Source of the DNA: an uncultured Bacteroidales bacterium
Lineage (GTDB): Bacteria; Bacteroidota; Bacteroidia; Bacteroidales; Bacteroidaceae
DNA: 64,000 nt
Direction: 5' to 3'
Assembly: GCA_902779845.1 (NCBI GenBank)
Contig: CACZCZ010000003.1
Span: forward strand, 1 to 64,000
The translations under genes and the position numbers were made by a program. The notes beneath the pieces are model-generated. The model saw only the letters and a list, made by a program, of their open reading frames with translations, was not told where the DNA came from and ran no database searches. Of this stretch, positions 47,702-55,892 are shown piece after piece. Position 1 is the first letter of the stretch. Each line of letters starts with the position of its first letter.

Positions 47702-48401
47702 ATATAAAGTTGGGGTTAAGGTATTCTTGTTCGAGGACTTCAATGGCTTTTACATCCTCATTGGTCAAAAGTATCTCCTGATGGCAAAGATGCCTGATGG
47801 CGAAGTGCTTGAAGTCTTCGATGGAGATGTCGGTATGCTCTTTCAGCAGGGTGATGCGCTGACGCACGCTCTGCACGCCGTGCTTCGAGAGCTTCACCTG
47901 TGGCGGTGTGATGGCGTGGAGCATGTGCTCCATGTCCGTGTCGAAGAGCATGGTGCCATGCACGATGCTGTGTCCGGGAATGTGGTAGAAGGCATTGCCC
48001 GACACCTTACGGCCGTCAATGAGGACATCGTTGTTCTCGGTGGACGTGGCGGAGAGGCCGAGCTCGCGAAGCATCTGGCATACCATCTCCATGTAGCGGG
48101 CAAAGGTCGTCTGCACCTCATCGGAACGTGTGATGTAGCTCATCATCACATTCGACATGTCTGCATAGACACAGCCGCCGCCGCTCTTGCGACGAAAGAA
48201 CTGGATGCCGTGCTCGCGACAGTAGTCGAGGTTGACCTCGTTCTCGATGACCTGATTGCGCCCGAAGATGACCGATGGCTGCACCTGCCACAGGAAGAAT
48301 AAATCATCGCCTTCGTTGAGTTGACGCGCTGCGTACTCCTCCATCGCCAGATAGAAACTCAGGCGGCGGTTTTCCTCAAAGGGCAATGATAAATAAGTCA
48401 T
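47676..48401 (-). CDS. lplA: Lipoate-protein ligase A type
   Basis: This protein attaches lipoate to GcvH and similar carriers. From ATG 48401 (MTYLSLPFEENRRLSFYLAM) it shows the family motifs LFFLWQVQPSVIFGRNQV, FFRRKSGGGCVYADMSNVMM (catalytic RRxSGGG), VLIDGRKVSGNAFYHIPGHS and HGTMLFDTDMEHML, but it lacks the ~90-residue C-terminal accessory domain of E. coli LplA. The promoter element is at 48431-48438. It is the first gene of the glycine cleavage unit, directly upstream of gcvT with a 26-bp overlap, which supports a role in GcvH lipoylation. Confidence 0.9.
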   Translation of the reverse strand: MTYLSLPFEENRRLSFYLAMEEYAARQLNEGDDLFFLWQVQPSVIFGRNQVIENEVNLDYCREHGIQFFRRKSGGGCVYADMSNVMMSYITRSDEVQTTFARYMEMVCQMLRELGLSATSTENNDVLIDGRKVSGNAFYHIPGHSIVHGTMLFDTDMEHMLHAITPPQVKLSKHGVQSVRQRITLLKEHTDISIEDFKHFAIRHLCHQEILLTNEDVKAIEVLEQEYLNPNFIYGKENLSL

Positions 48402-48430
48402 AAAAAGGTGGTAAAGTGCATTTCGGGTGC

Positions 48431-48438
48431 AAATATAC
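48431..48438 (-). promoter_or_regulatory. Promoter -7 element of the lplA-gcv unit
   Basis: TATATTTG on the minus strand, 29 bp upstream of ATG 48401. It probably drives lplA-gcvT and perhaps the whole set. Confidence 0.7.
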
Positions 48439-48487
48439 TTATTTCCTTTTGAATGCACCTTATTTTTGAGAAAGATTTATCATCTTT

Positions 48488-49528
48488 TCACGTGTTCCGT
48501 GTGATTTCCCCGCAAAGAGGACGACACATCTGTTGCCGAATGAACTCTGCGTCGTTGCTGTGGGCCAATAAATGCATGAGTTTGGCGATGGCGCATTCAA
48601 CAGTGCCGTCGTAGCCAGAAATGACTCCGGCGTTCCTCAGAAGGAAACCGCCACTATAGCGTGCCATCTGCACAGGGCCTGCAGCGCATTGTGTGATATT
48701 GATGATGACGATGCCGCGTTGTGTGGCTTCCGTGAGCATTTCCATGAGCCAGGGCAACTGGGGCGCATTGCCGCTACCGTAGGTCCGCATCACGACGCCC
48801 CGCAGATTGGGAATGGTGAGGAGATAACGAACTGTTTCCTCTTGAATACCTGGGAATAGTGTGAATACAACGACGCCCGTATTCATGGCGAAGTGAGGTG
48901 TCATTGGACGCTCATAATCAGGGCGCAGGATGAGGTCTTCATGGTAGATGATATTGACACCTGCGTCTGCCAGAGGCGGCAGGTTGAAACTGTCGAAGGC
49001 ATTGAAGCCCTCGCTGTTGATTTTCGTGGCGCGGTTGCCGCGCAGCAGTTTGCCACTGAAATAGATGCAGACCTCCGGAACGCGCGGTGTGCCGTCGGCG
49101 TGGTGTGCTGCAGCAATCTCGATACTGGTGATGAGGTTCTCCTTGCCATCGGTGCGCAACTGGTTGATGGGCAACTGCGAACCGGTCAGGATGACGGGTT
49201 TCGTCAGGTTCTCCAACATGAAGCTGAGGGCCGAGGCCGTGAAGGCCATCGTGTCGGTGCCGTGGAGGATGACGAAGCCGTCGTAGCGGTCATAGCCGCC
49301 CACGATGATCTCCACGATGCGGGCCCATAGCCGCGGACTCATGTCGCTGCTGTCGATGGGTTCGGCGAACTGATAGACATCGATGCCGACAGGGATAGCC
49401 TGCAACTCAGGCATACGCTGCACGAGATGGTTGAAGTCAAGAGGCTCCAACGCATCAGTGGCGGGGTTGCGGCCCATGCCGATGGTGCCGCCGGTGTAGA
49501 TGAGAAGTACGCGACCTGTGCGGGGCAA
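48488..49528 (-). CDS. ansA: Type I L-asparaginase
   Basis: The enzyme hydrolyses asparagine to aspartate and ammonia. It has GRVLLIYTGGTIGMGRNPAT near the N-terminus (first catalytic Thr), VILHGTDTMAFTASALSFML near residue 85 (second catalytic Thr and Asp), PVILTGSQLPI, and a C-terminal GVVMRTYGSGNAP. At 346 residues without a signal peptide it is the cytosolic type I form. It has no obvious link to the gcv genes except amino-acid breakdown. A repeat cluster precedes its start. Confidence 0.92.
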   Translation of the reverse strand: MPRTGRVLLIYTGGTIGMGRNPATDALEPLDFNHLVQRMPELQAIPVGIDVYQFAEPIDSSDMSPRLWARIVEIIVGGYDRYDGFVILHGTDTMAFTASALSFMLENLTKPVILTGSQLPINQLRTDGKENLITSIEIAAAHHADGTPRVPEVCIYFSGKLLRGNRATKINSEGFNAFDSFNLPPLADAGVNIIYHEDLILRPDYERPMTPHFAMNTGVVVFTLFPGIQEETVRYLLTIPNLRGVVMRTYGSGNAPQLPWLMEMLTEATQRGIVIINITQCAAGPVQMARYSGGFLLRNAGVISGYDGTVECAIAKLMHLLAHSNDAEFIRQQMCRPLCGEITRNT

Positions 49529-49530
49529 TT

Positions 49531-49583
49531 TTTAGTTTAAAGTTTAAGGTTTAAAGTTTCAGGTTTCAGGTTTCAAGTTTCAG
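49531..49583. repeat. TTTAAAG / TTTCAGG arrays before ansA
   Basis: AGTTTAAAGTTTAAGGTTTA changes into TTTCAGGTTTCAGGTTTCAA units. It fills the 61 bp between the end of the large secreted-protein gene and the asparaginase start. Confidence 0.8.
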
Positions 49584-49589
49584 GTTTTG

Positions 49590-52500
49590 TCAGCGCATGA
49601 GCTTCTGGCCGTTGCGGATGAAGATGCCCTTCTGTGGGACCTGGGACAATCGGCGTCCGCTGAGGTCATACATCGCGCCAGCCTCTCCCTTCTTTGAAAG
49701 AGAGGGGGCGGGGGTGAGTCGAATGCCCACCGGCACCGTTTCCTTCTGCTGCCACAGTCGCACATTGTCAATATAGACGCGTGTCTGATTGGCGGCACCT
49801 TGGTTGGCTGTTGTCTGAAGGCCGAGGCGCAGGGTGACATCTTTGATATCAGCTGTGTAGGACAGCTCAAAGGGCACCGTCATCTGTTCCCATGTGCCGG
49901 CCGCAGCGGGAAAAGGGGCGTAGTACTCCTTGCCTTCTGCCACCACGCCGCAGAGCAGGGTGTTGACATTACCTCCGGTGGTGGCAATCACGTTGGGGGC
50001 CGTGTGACGGCTCTCATTGGCGCAGTCATAGCGCAGGTCAAAGGTCAGGGCGAAGCTTCCGCTCTGAGGTATCTGGATGGTCTGGCTGATGGCATTCGTG
50101 CCTATCGTCCAGGAATTGAGGATGCTGAGGCAGCGAGCGCCCACTTCCTCTTCAAACGCAGCAGGCACAGCCATGATGCTGGCGCTGTTGCCTACGTTAG
50201 AGGGCGAGACGCAGTATTGCGTGAAGCTGTAGGGCATGGAGTAGAGGAGGCAAAATTTGCTGGCAGGAGAAAGGTTGGACTCTGCCTTCCATCCCTTCAC
50301 GGGCAGCACCTGCGGAAAGTTACTGCTGGCGGCACTCACCGACTGTGTGTAGCAGGGGTTATAGGTTACGTTGTTCAGGGTGATGTTGCCTGTCGTGCCC
50401 CACGTGATGTCCTCCTCGAAGCTCGGGTTTGCGATGTAGTTCTCGGTGATGTCCTCGTAATAAAAAGGCGCTGGCTCTTCGGTGTAGGCGTGGATTTGTC
50501 CATTGTCCAGACGAACCACCACGGTGCCCTCAATGGTCTCGGTCTTGGAGATGGTCTTGCCATCCACCAGTGCCGTAATGGTAATGGTCTCCGGCTCGTT
50601 GCCGAGTGTGCGGACGTAGAACTGCAGGTCATCGTAGGGGTTGAAACCCTTGACGGCGATGCCGCTGCCCTTGATGAACACCTTGAGCGGCTGCATCAGT
50701 GTGTGGTTCTCATCGAGGGCGATGATGCTGGAGCCCTTGCTGTCGGTGATGAAGGTCTCTGTGGTGAGCACGGGCGCGCCGTGTTCGGTGGTGACGTCCT
50801 TCATCTCGGCTTTGTTGTTGCTGCCGCCTGCGAGGTTGGCAACGATGAGGTAGCGGGTGCCGTCGGGGTCGGCGCAGACGAGGCCGTTCCAGCCATTGGG
50901 CAGTTGCTCGGTGAGGCTCATCACCCGGGCTGCCAGCTTCTTGGTGGTGGCGCTATCCACCTGGCTGTAATAGATGACAGCCGCACGGTCCACCACCTTT
51001 CCCTTCGTGAAGCTCTCGCTCTTTGCGGAGTACATGGGATAGAACTTCGAGCAGTTGATGCTGTTGTTGTTGGCCTGTTCGCCGAAGGCCATCTTGCCGG
51101 TGCCGCCCACGGTGACCACGCCGATGCTGTTGTCGATGTTGGCCCAGTCGGCATCGAACTGCGTCGTCTGCTTGCCGTCTGTCTGCACGCGGCCGGCGGC
51201 GTGGTAGAGGGTGCGCTGCGGACGTGTGAACTCATCGGTGGTGATGGCCAGCATGCCGCCGCGACGACCTGTGATGGCGCCGCTCTGCAGCCCCTTCACA
51301 TGGTTCATATAGACGATGGCATTGCCGGGTGTGGCTGCCAGCACGAAGCTGTTCTCCAAGGTGGCATCGTTGGTGTTGATGCGTCCGTTCATCGTGAAGG
51401 CATTGTCCTTCAGGTCGTAGATACCGCTCACGACAGGCGTGGCGTTGGTGCCCTTGCCGCTGACGTTGTACCATCCCAGGAAGTTACCCGTGTTGTTGGC
51501 GCGGTAGGGGCAGACAATCTTGTTGCGGTCGGGTGTGGTGTCGGTGAAGTAGCCGGTGTAGCTGCTCAGCCCCGTGCTCCATGAGAAGGTGACGAAGCGG
51601 TCCTTGCTGGAAGCGCGCACGATGTTCTGGCTCTTGAAGAGATGGGCATCCTGATACTCGGCGCTGAACTCCTGCCATGTGGCGGGCTTCAGGTCGGCGG
51701 TGGAGGCCACGGAGTGCATGAGATAGGTCATCATCACGCGGTGTGCCTCCACACCCATGCGGCGGCTGCCGACATCGGAGCGCAGGAGCCATGAGCCGTC
51801 GGTGGTCGTCGTCTGGCGTGCCTTGATGAACTTATAGGCCATGTTCTCCAGCAGCAGGGCGTTCTTGTCGCGCAGGAAGCAGGCCATGGTGGAGTAGGAG
51901 GTGATCTGGTCGAAGAGGAACAGGCTCCAGTCGTTGCCGTTGGGCATCGCCAGCTCGCCGTCGGCCAGTGCCAGCCAGTTTAGCACGTCGTTCTGCACAT
52001 GCTGCTGGTTGTGCATCAGCGCATTAGTCTTCCACTTCGGGTCGCCGCCTTGGAACAGCAACATCGCCAGATGGGCCTCGCCCAGCTCCTGCTGCACCAC
52101 GTTCTGATAGCTGGTGTGGAACAGGTTGTGGTTCTGCAGCGTGTAGTCGTCGTAGAGGTTCTGTCCGCGGTAGTAGCTGGCCACCGTCTTCTGGTCGTAG
52201 TCGGGGTCGATGACTGTCTGGTCATTGGCGTCATCCACCTGTGAGTAGCTGTTGATGGCAAACGCACGCAGGCGGTCGAACCACTGGCTGGCCAGCGCAT
52301 CGTTGGGGTAGAGGCCCAGGGCGCAGGCCAGGATGTCAGCCTCCCAACCGTTCTCTTCCGCTTTCGTGTCGCCTGCATAGCCCGTGGGGATGCTGCGGCC
52401 GAGCTCATAGTTGCATTCGGCCTTCACCATATTATATATATAGGTCTTCTGGTCGGCCGTCAGCTCATCCATCAGGAAATGGGCGGAGTAGCAGAGCGAC

Positions 52501-53624
52501 ATCGCCCACAGCGAGCTCTCCCAGGTGAATTGCGATGTGGAGGTGCTGCCCCAGTAGGCGTTGCGGCTGGTGACCTTGAACTTGTTGGCATTGTGGCTGC
52601 TGTAGCCCCAGATGAGGCTCTTCAGCGCCATCTCCTTCACCTCGTCCCATGTGAAGCCGGCGGGCAGGCTTGTCTTGCCTTTGGCGTATTTGTAGAGGAA
52701 GGCGCAGACCATCGAGAAGTCTGCGTTCGGGCGCACCACCTTCTCATCGTTGCCAGATCCCTCTGTGTCCTTGAAGTAGCCGCAGTCCTCACCCTTGGAG
52801 GTGGGCGATGCGCAGGGCGTGTAGCGGCTCTTCATGTAGGGCAGGTGGTTCGTCAGCATCTGCAGCAGATCCTGCATCATGGCTGCTTCGCCCACGAAGT
52901 CATGCGTGATGACGCCCTCTGTGGGCGATGGCACATCGGTCTCCTTGCCGCCGATGATGGTGGGCTCCACGTAGTCGTCGGGGATGCTGATGAGGCGCAC
53001 GTCATCGATGGCGATGCTGCTGCCGCCGTTGCCGAAGGTGTTGGTGATGATGAGCGTCACAGCCTCTGGAGCTGCTACCGTGAACACCACTTTACCCGTG
53101 CTCCAGTTCGTTGTGCCCATGATATCCGTGCTGCCGGCTTCAAAGGAATAGGTCTCCGAGCCCAGCGTCGTCGTGGCCCTCACCTCCGGCGTGCAGGAGG
53201 ACACAGCGCCGTTAGCGGCAAACGCCTTGTAGCGGAAGGTCATCTGGTACTTGCCTGCCGGCAGTGCGGCTGTGGTCTTCTGTGACAGCGTGCCTGTGGC
53301 GGAGCCCCAGCCGAAACGCTGGTAGAAGGCATAGGTGCCGTCGGCGATGGCTGTCTTTCCGAAGCTGTTGTCCGTAGCGCAGTCGGCCGAGATGAGCAGC
53401 TGCTTGCCGGGGCTTGTGGTGGTCCACCCTGTAATGCTGCTGAGGTTCCAGCCGCGCAGCCCTTCCGTGCCTTCCCGGACTTCTGTGCTGCTGTTGCATT
53501 GCGCTGCATCCGCCTCGAACGACGGATTCGTGAGATAGGTTGCCGTGACGTCGGTTTGTGCTGAGGCATTCAGGGACAGCATGGTGCCCAATGCCATGAA
53601 GATGAAATGAGAGAAGCGTTTCAT
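49590..53624 (-). CDS. Large secreted protein, putative polysaccharide-active enzyme
   Basis: The 1344-residue product has a signal peptide (HFIFMALGTMLSLNASAQ). Layout: an N-terminal jellyroll resembling carbohydrate-binding modules (YLTNPSFEADA, YQMTFRYKAFAA, SSIAIDDVRLISIP; about 25-215), a long helical alpha/alpha-toroid-like region (about 240-640, e.g. FLYKYAKGKTSLPAGFTWDE, NLFHTSYQNVVQQELGEAHL), and a beta-rich domain (about 640-1010) like the C-terminal part of polysaccharide lyases. A second jellyroll follows (YIANPSFEEDITWG...), then a C-terminal signature (AMYDLSGRRLSQVPQKGIFI). The toroid plus beta-sandwich order resembles PL8-like lyases, but I cannot assign a family. A GC-rich palindrome near 49680-49720 adds RLTPAPSLSKKGEAGA before the tail. 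Confidence 0.65.
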   Translation of the reverse strand: MKRFSHFIFMALGTMLSLNASAQTDVTATYLTNPSFEADAAQCNSSTEVREGTEGLRGWNLSSITGWTTTSPGKQLLISADCATDNSFGKTAIADGTYAFYQRFGWGSATGTLSQKTTAALPAGKYQMTFRYKAFAANGAVSSCTPEVRATTTLGSETYSFEAGSTDIMGTTNWSTGKVVFTVAAPEAVTLIITNTFGNGGSSIAIDDVRLISIPDDYVEPTIIGGKETDVPSPTEGVITHDFVGEAAMMQDLLQMLTNHLPYMKSRYTPCASPTSKGEDCGYFKDTEGSGNDEKVVRPNADFSMVCAFLYKYAKGKTSLPAGFTWDEVKEMALKSLIWGYSSHNANKFKVTSRNAYWGSTSTSQFTWESSLWAMSLCYSAHFLMDELTADQKTYIYNMVKAECNYELGRSIPTGYAGDTKAEENGWEADILACALGLYPNDALASQWFDRLRAFAINSYSQVDDANDQTVIDPDYDQKTVASYYRGQNLYDDYTLQNHNLFHTSYQNVVQQELGEAHLAMLLFQGGDPKWKTNALMHNQQHVQNDVLNWLALADGELAMPNGNDWSLFLFDQITSYSTMACFLRDKNALLLENMAYKFIKARQTTTTDGSWLLRSDVGSRRMGVEAHRVMMTYLMHSVASTADLKPATWQEFSAEYQDAHLFKSQNIVRASSKDRFVTFSWSTGLSSYTGYFTDTTPDRNKIVCPYRANNTGNFLGWYNVSGKGTNATPVVSGIYDLKDNAFTMNGRINTNDATLENSFVLAATPGNAIVYMNHVKGLQSGAITGRRGGMLAITTDEFTRPQRTLYHAAGRVQTDGKQTTQFDADWANIDNSIGVVTVGGTGKMAFGEQANNNSINCSKFYPMYSAKSESFTKGKVVDRAAVIYYSQVDSATTKKLAARVMSLTEQLPNGWNGLVCADPDGTRYLIVANLAGGSNNKAEMKDVTTEHGAPVLTTETFITDSKGSSIIALDENHTLMQPLKVFIKGSGIAVKGFNPYDDLQFYVRTLGNEPETITITALVDGKTISKTETIEGTVVVRLDNGQIHAYTEEPAPFYYEDITENYIANPSFEEDITWGTTGNITLNNVTYNPCYTQSVSAASSNFPQVLPVKGWKAESNLSPASKFCLLYSMPYSFTQYCVSPSNVGNSASIMAVPAAFEEEVGARCLSILNSWTIGTNAISQTIQIPQSGSFALTFDLRYDCANESRHTAPNVIATTGGNVNTLLCGVVAEGKEYYAPFPAAAGTWEQMTVPFELSYTADIKDVTLRLGLQTTANQGAANQTRVYIDNVRLWQQKETVPVGIRLTPAPSLSKKGEAGAMYDLSGRRLSQVPQKGIFIRNGQKLMR
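49680..49722. repeat. GC-rich palindrome in the 3' end of the large secreted-protein gene
   Basis: CCTCTCCCTTCTTTGAAAGA followed by GAGGGGGCGGGGGTGAGTC is an imperfect hairpin in frame. It is similar to the arms at 46426-46590. Confidence 0.65.
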
Positions 53625-53653
53625 ATCTTAGTTAGTGTAGTCTATTTTGGCCT

Positions 53654-53661
53654 CAAAGGTA
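53654..53661 (-). promoter_or_regulatory. Promoter -7 element of the large secreted-protein gene
   Basis: TACCTTTG on the minus strand, about 30 bp upstream of its start. Confidence 0.75.
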
Positions 53662-53739
53662 CACATTATTATTTATTGCGAGCGTAAAAAACGGCACAAA
53701 AGGGCTTAAAATACGAAAAAATGATGCAAAAGAGCAAAA

Positions 53740-53775
53740 ACTTTCAACTTTAAACCATCAACTTTAAACTTTTTC
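53740..53775. repeat. TTTAAAC array abutting the L25 promoter
   Basis: AACTTTCAACTTTAAACCAT and CAACTTTAAACTTTTT end 2 bp before the promoter -7 element, the same arrangement as in the aminotransferase promoter. Confidence 0.75.
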
Positions 53776-53777
53776 AC

Positions 53778-53785
53778 TACCTTTG
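53778..53785 (+). promoter_or_regulatory. Promoter -7 element of rplY
   Basis: TACCTTTG, about 95 bp upstream of the L25 start. It is embedded in TTTTTCACTACCTTTGCGCC. Confidence 0.75.
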
Positions 53786-53879
53786 CGCCCGCTTTCGGAG
53801 TACATCCCTGTCGAGAGGCAGCAAGTGTGATGGCGAATGAAGCAAAATTCATTTAGAGTAACACAAAAACTAAAAGAAA

Positions 53880-54482
53880 ATGAAAACAATCGAAATCAAA
53901 GGCACAGCACGTGTCGCCGGCGGCAAGAAGGCTGCCAAGCAACTGCGTAAGCAGGGCATTATTCCCTGCAACCTCTATGGTGAGCTCAAGGATGAGAAAG
54001 GTCTCCCCCAGGCTGTTTCGTTCAGCGCTACCGAGGCCGAGCTCCGCAAGCTCCTCTATTCTCCCGACATCTACACTGTTAAGCTCGACGTTGATGGCCA
54101 GCAGTGCCTCGCCATCCTCAAGGAGGCTCAGTTCCACCCCGTGAAGGACAACGTGCTCCACGTTGACTTCTACCAGATCACCGACAAGAAGCCCATCGTG
54201 ATGGAAGTGCCCATCAAGCTGAACGGTCTCGCAGAAGGTGTCAGGGCCGGTGGTAAGCTCGCTGCCAGCGTCCGCAAACTCAAGGTGAAGGCTGTCCACA
54301 CCGCCATCCCCGAGCGTCTGGATATCGACGTCACCAACCTCGAACTCGGTAAGACCATCAAGGTCGGCGAACTCAGCTTCGAAGGCCTCGAACTCGTCAC
54401 CAGCCCCAGCGTTGTCGTTTGCCAGGTCAAGATGACCCGTAACGCACGTAGTGCTGCTGCCGCTGAGGAAGCTCAGGCATAA
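53880..54482 (+). CDS. rplY: 50S ribosomal protein L25, long (Ctc) form
   Basis: L25 binds 5S rRNA. The 200-residue protein has the N-terminal L25 fold (IEIKGTARVAGGKKAAKQLR, KQGIIPCNLYGELK, KEAQFHPVKDNVLHVDFYQI) and the C-terminal TL5/Ctc domain (VPIKLNGLAEGVRAGGKLAA, LDIDVTNLELGKTIKVGELS) with an Ala/Glu-rich end. Length and order are those of the Ctc-like form. It is followed by a hairpin terminator at 54543 and then pth and the S4 gene. Confidence 0.97.
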   Translation: MKTIEIKGTARVAGGKKAAKQLRKQGIIPCNLYGELKDEKGLPQAVSFSATEAELRKLLYSPDIYTVKLDVDGQQCLAILKEAQFHPVKDNVLHVDFYQITDKKPIVMEVPIKLNGLAEGVRAGGKLAASVRKLKVKAVHTAIPERLDIDVTNLELGKTIKVGELSFEGLELVTSPSVVVCQVKMTRNARSAAAAEEAQA

Positions 54483-54483
54483 C

Positions 54484-54697
54484 AGACTCACCCTCAACCC
54501 CTCCCTAAGCAAAGAGGGGAGTATATACCTAAGATTATGTGAGGCGCAAGGAACCAACAAGACTTGCGCCTTCATTCGTTAGTGAATCAATCATTTTTTA
54601 TTATTCCCCAGACGCCATGTTTTCTTTCATCCGCAAGCTATTTGCTAAAGATTCTACTCCCCTCCCTGCACATAGGGAGGGGCTGGGGGAGAGTCCT
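54484..54697. repeat. GC-rich inverted-repeat element between rplY and pth
   Basis: Left arm 54484-54506 (AGACTCACCCTCAACCCCTC...) and right arm 54674-54697 (GGGAGGGGCTGGGGGAGAGT...) are inverted. The right arm also pairs with a close CTCCCCTCCCT to make a compact hairpin at 54656-54684. The right arm reads through in frame with Pth. Confidence 0.75.
54543..54575 (+). terminator. Terminator of rplY
   Basis: GGCGCAAG and CTTGCGCC with a 12-nt loop, followed by TTCATTCGTT, about 60 bp after the L25 stop. Confidence 0.7.
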
Positions 54698-55285
54698 ATG
54701 GAAAAATATCTCATCGTGGGCCTCGGCAACATTGGCCCTGACTACGAGGGCACGCGCCACAACATCGGCTTCCGCGTCGTAGATGCCCTGGCGGCATCTG
54801 TCAATGAAGAGAAGGGTAAGCCCACTGTGTGGGAGGACAAGCGCTACGGCTTCGTCACCCGCATCAGCGTCAAGGGCCGCCAGCTCATCCTCCTCAAGCC
54901 CAGCACCTTCATGAACCTCAGCGGCAATGCCGTGCGCTACTGGATGCAGCAGGAGAAGATCGAGCTGGACCACCTCCTCATCTGCGTCGATGACCTCGCC
55001 CTGCCCTTCGGACAGCTGCGTCTGAAGCCCGGTGGCAGTGATGCCGGCCACAACGGCCTCAAGCACATCGCCCAGATCCTCGGCACACAGCAGTATGCCC
55101 GTCTGCGCTTCGGCATCGGCAGCGATTTCTACAAAGGCCAGCAGGTGGACTTCGTCCTCGGCAAGATACCCCCCGAGGAGGAAACCCTCATCCCCGAGTG
55201 CACCAAGCAAACCACCGCCGCCATCAAGACCTTCTGCCTCGCCGGCATACAGATGGCCATGAATCAGTTGAATAGGAAGAAATGA
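54617..55285 (+). CDS. pth: Peptidyl-tRNA hydrolase
   Basis: Pth recycles peptidyl-tRNA dropped from ribosomes. The core begins at [20 protein letters not shown] (54698) with the catalytic His in TRHNIGF. Other motifs are [35 protein letters not shown] and [12 protein letters not shown]. The start is ambiguous. ATG 54617 adds [20 protein letters not shown] and more, of which the second half is encoded by a GC-rich palindrome; ATG 54698 gives the canonical length of about 195. The 3' end overlaps the S4-domain gene by 4 bp (ATGA). Confidence 0.93.
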   Translation: MFSFIRKLFAKDSTPLPAHREGLGESPMEKYLIVGLGNIGPDYEGTRHNIGFRVVDALAASVNEEKGKPTVWEDKRYGFVTRISVKGRQLILLKPSTFMNLSGNAVRYWMQQEKIELDHLLICVDDLALPFGQLRLKPGGSDAGHNGLKHIAQILGTQQYARLRFGIGSDFYKGQQVDFVLGKIPPEEETLIPECTKQTTAAIKTFCLAGIQMAMNQLNRKK

Positions 55286-55716
55286 ATACCGCCCGTCTCG
55301 ACAAATTTCTTTGGGCCGCCCGCATCTTCAAGACGCGCAGCATAGCGGCCGCCGCCTGCAAGAAAGGGCAGGTGGCTATCGGCGGTGTGCAGATGAAGCC
55401 CTCGCGAATGGTGAAGGTTGGTGATGTCGTTGATGTCCGCAAGCCGCCCATCACCTACAGCTTCCGAGTCCTCCAGGCCATCGAGCACCGCGTGGGCGCC
55501 AAGCTCATCCCCGAGATACTGGAGAATGTCACGCCCCCCGAGCAGTATGAACTCTTAGAGATGAACCGCATCAGCGGCTTTGTCGGACGAGCCCGCGGCA
55601 CAGGGCGCCCCACCAAGAAGGACCGTCGCGCGCTCGACGACTTCGATGCTCAAACCGGTGATATTCCCATATTCTTTTCCGACTTCGACTTTGATTTAGA
55701 TGACGACGAAGAATAA
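55282..55716 (+). CDS. S4-domain RNA-binding protein (Hsp15-like)
   Basis: The 144-residue protein starts [20 protein letters not shown], the S4 RNA-binding fold (R-L-D-K-x-L-W-x-x-R-x-x-K-x-R). It continues [20 protein letters not shown] and [20 protein letters not shown], as in Hsp15/HslR proteins, which in E. coli rescue 50S subunits blocked with nascent chains. The end is very acidic ([11 protein letters not shown]). Coupling to pth by ATGA overlap fits a shared ribosome-rescue role. Confidence 0.9.
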   Translation: MNTARLDKFLWAARIFKTRSIAAAACKKGQVAIGGVQMKPSRMVKVGDVVDVRKPPITYSFRVLQAIEHRVGAKLIPEILENVTPPEQYELLEMNRISGFVGRARGTGRPTKKDRRALDDFDAQTGDIPIFFSDFDFDLDDDEE

Positions 55717-55721
55717 GAAGC

Positions 55722-55761
55722 AAAAGGTGTGTTTTTGGATGTACAAAATACACCTTTTTTT
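55722..55761 (+). terminator. Terminator after the S4 gene
   Basis: AAAAGGTGTGTTTT pairs with AAAATACACCTTTT, followed by a run of Ts. Confidence 0.85.
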
Positions 55762-55835
55762 GTGCTTTTTAAGGAAAAATGTTCTCTTATAGTGAAGATT
55801 TTTACATTTTATGATGTCAATTGATAAAAACTATA

Positions 55836-55843
55836 TATCTTTG
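55836..55843 (+). promoter_or_regulatory. Promoter -7 element of the 55893 gene
   Basis: TATCTTTG, 50 bp upstream of ATG 55893. It lies within a longer open frame and so rules out ATG 55821. Confidence 0.75.
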
Positions 55844-55892
55844 GCACTTGAAAGTTAAAAAAAACATTATATTCATCATAATTTTTGTTCCT

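Noticed and set aside
46408-48475. Possible glycine riboswitch upstream of the gcv genes
   Set aside because: The gaps upstream of gcvH, gcvPA and lplA contain inverted-repeat elements or a plain promoter. I could not find the conserved glycine aptamer core.
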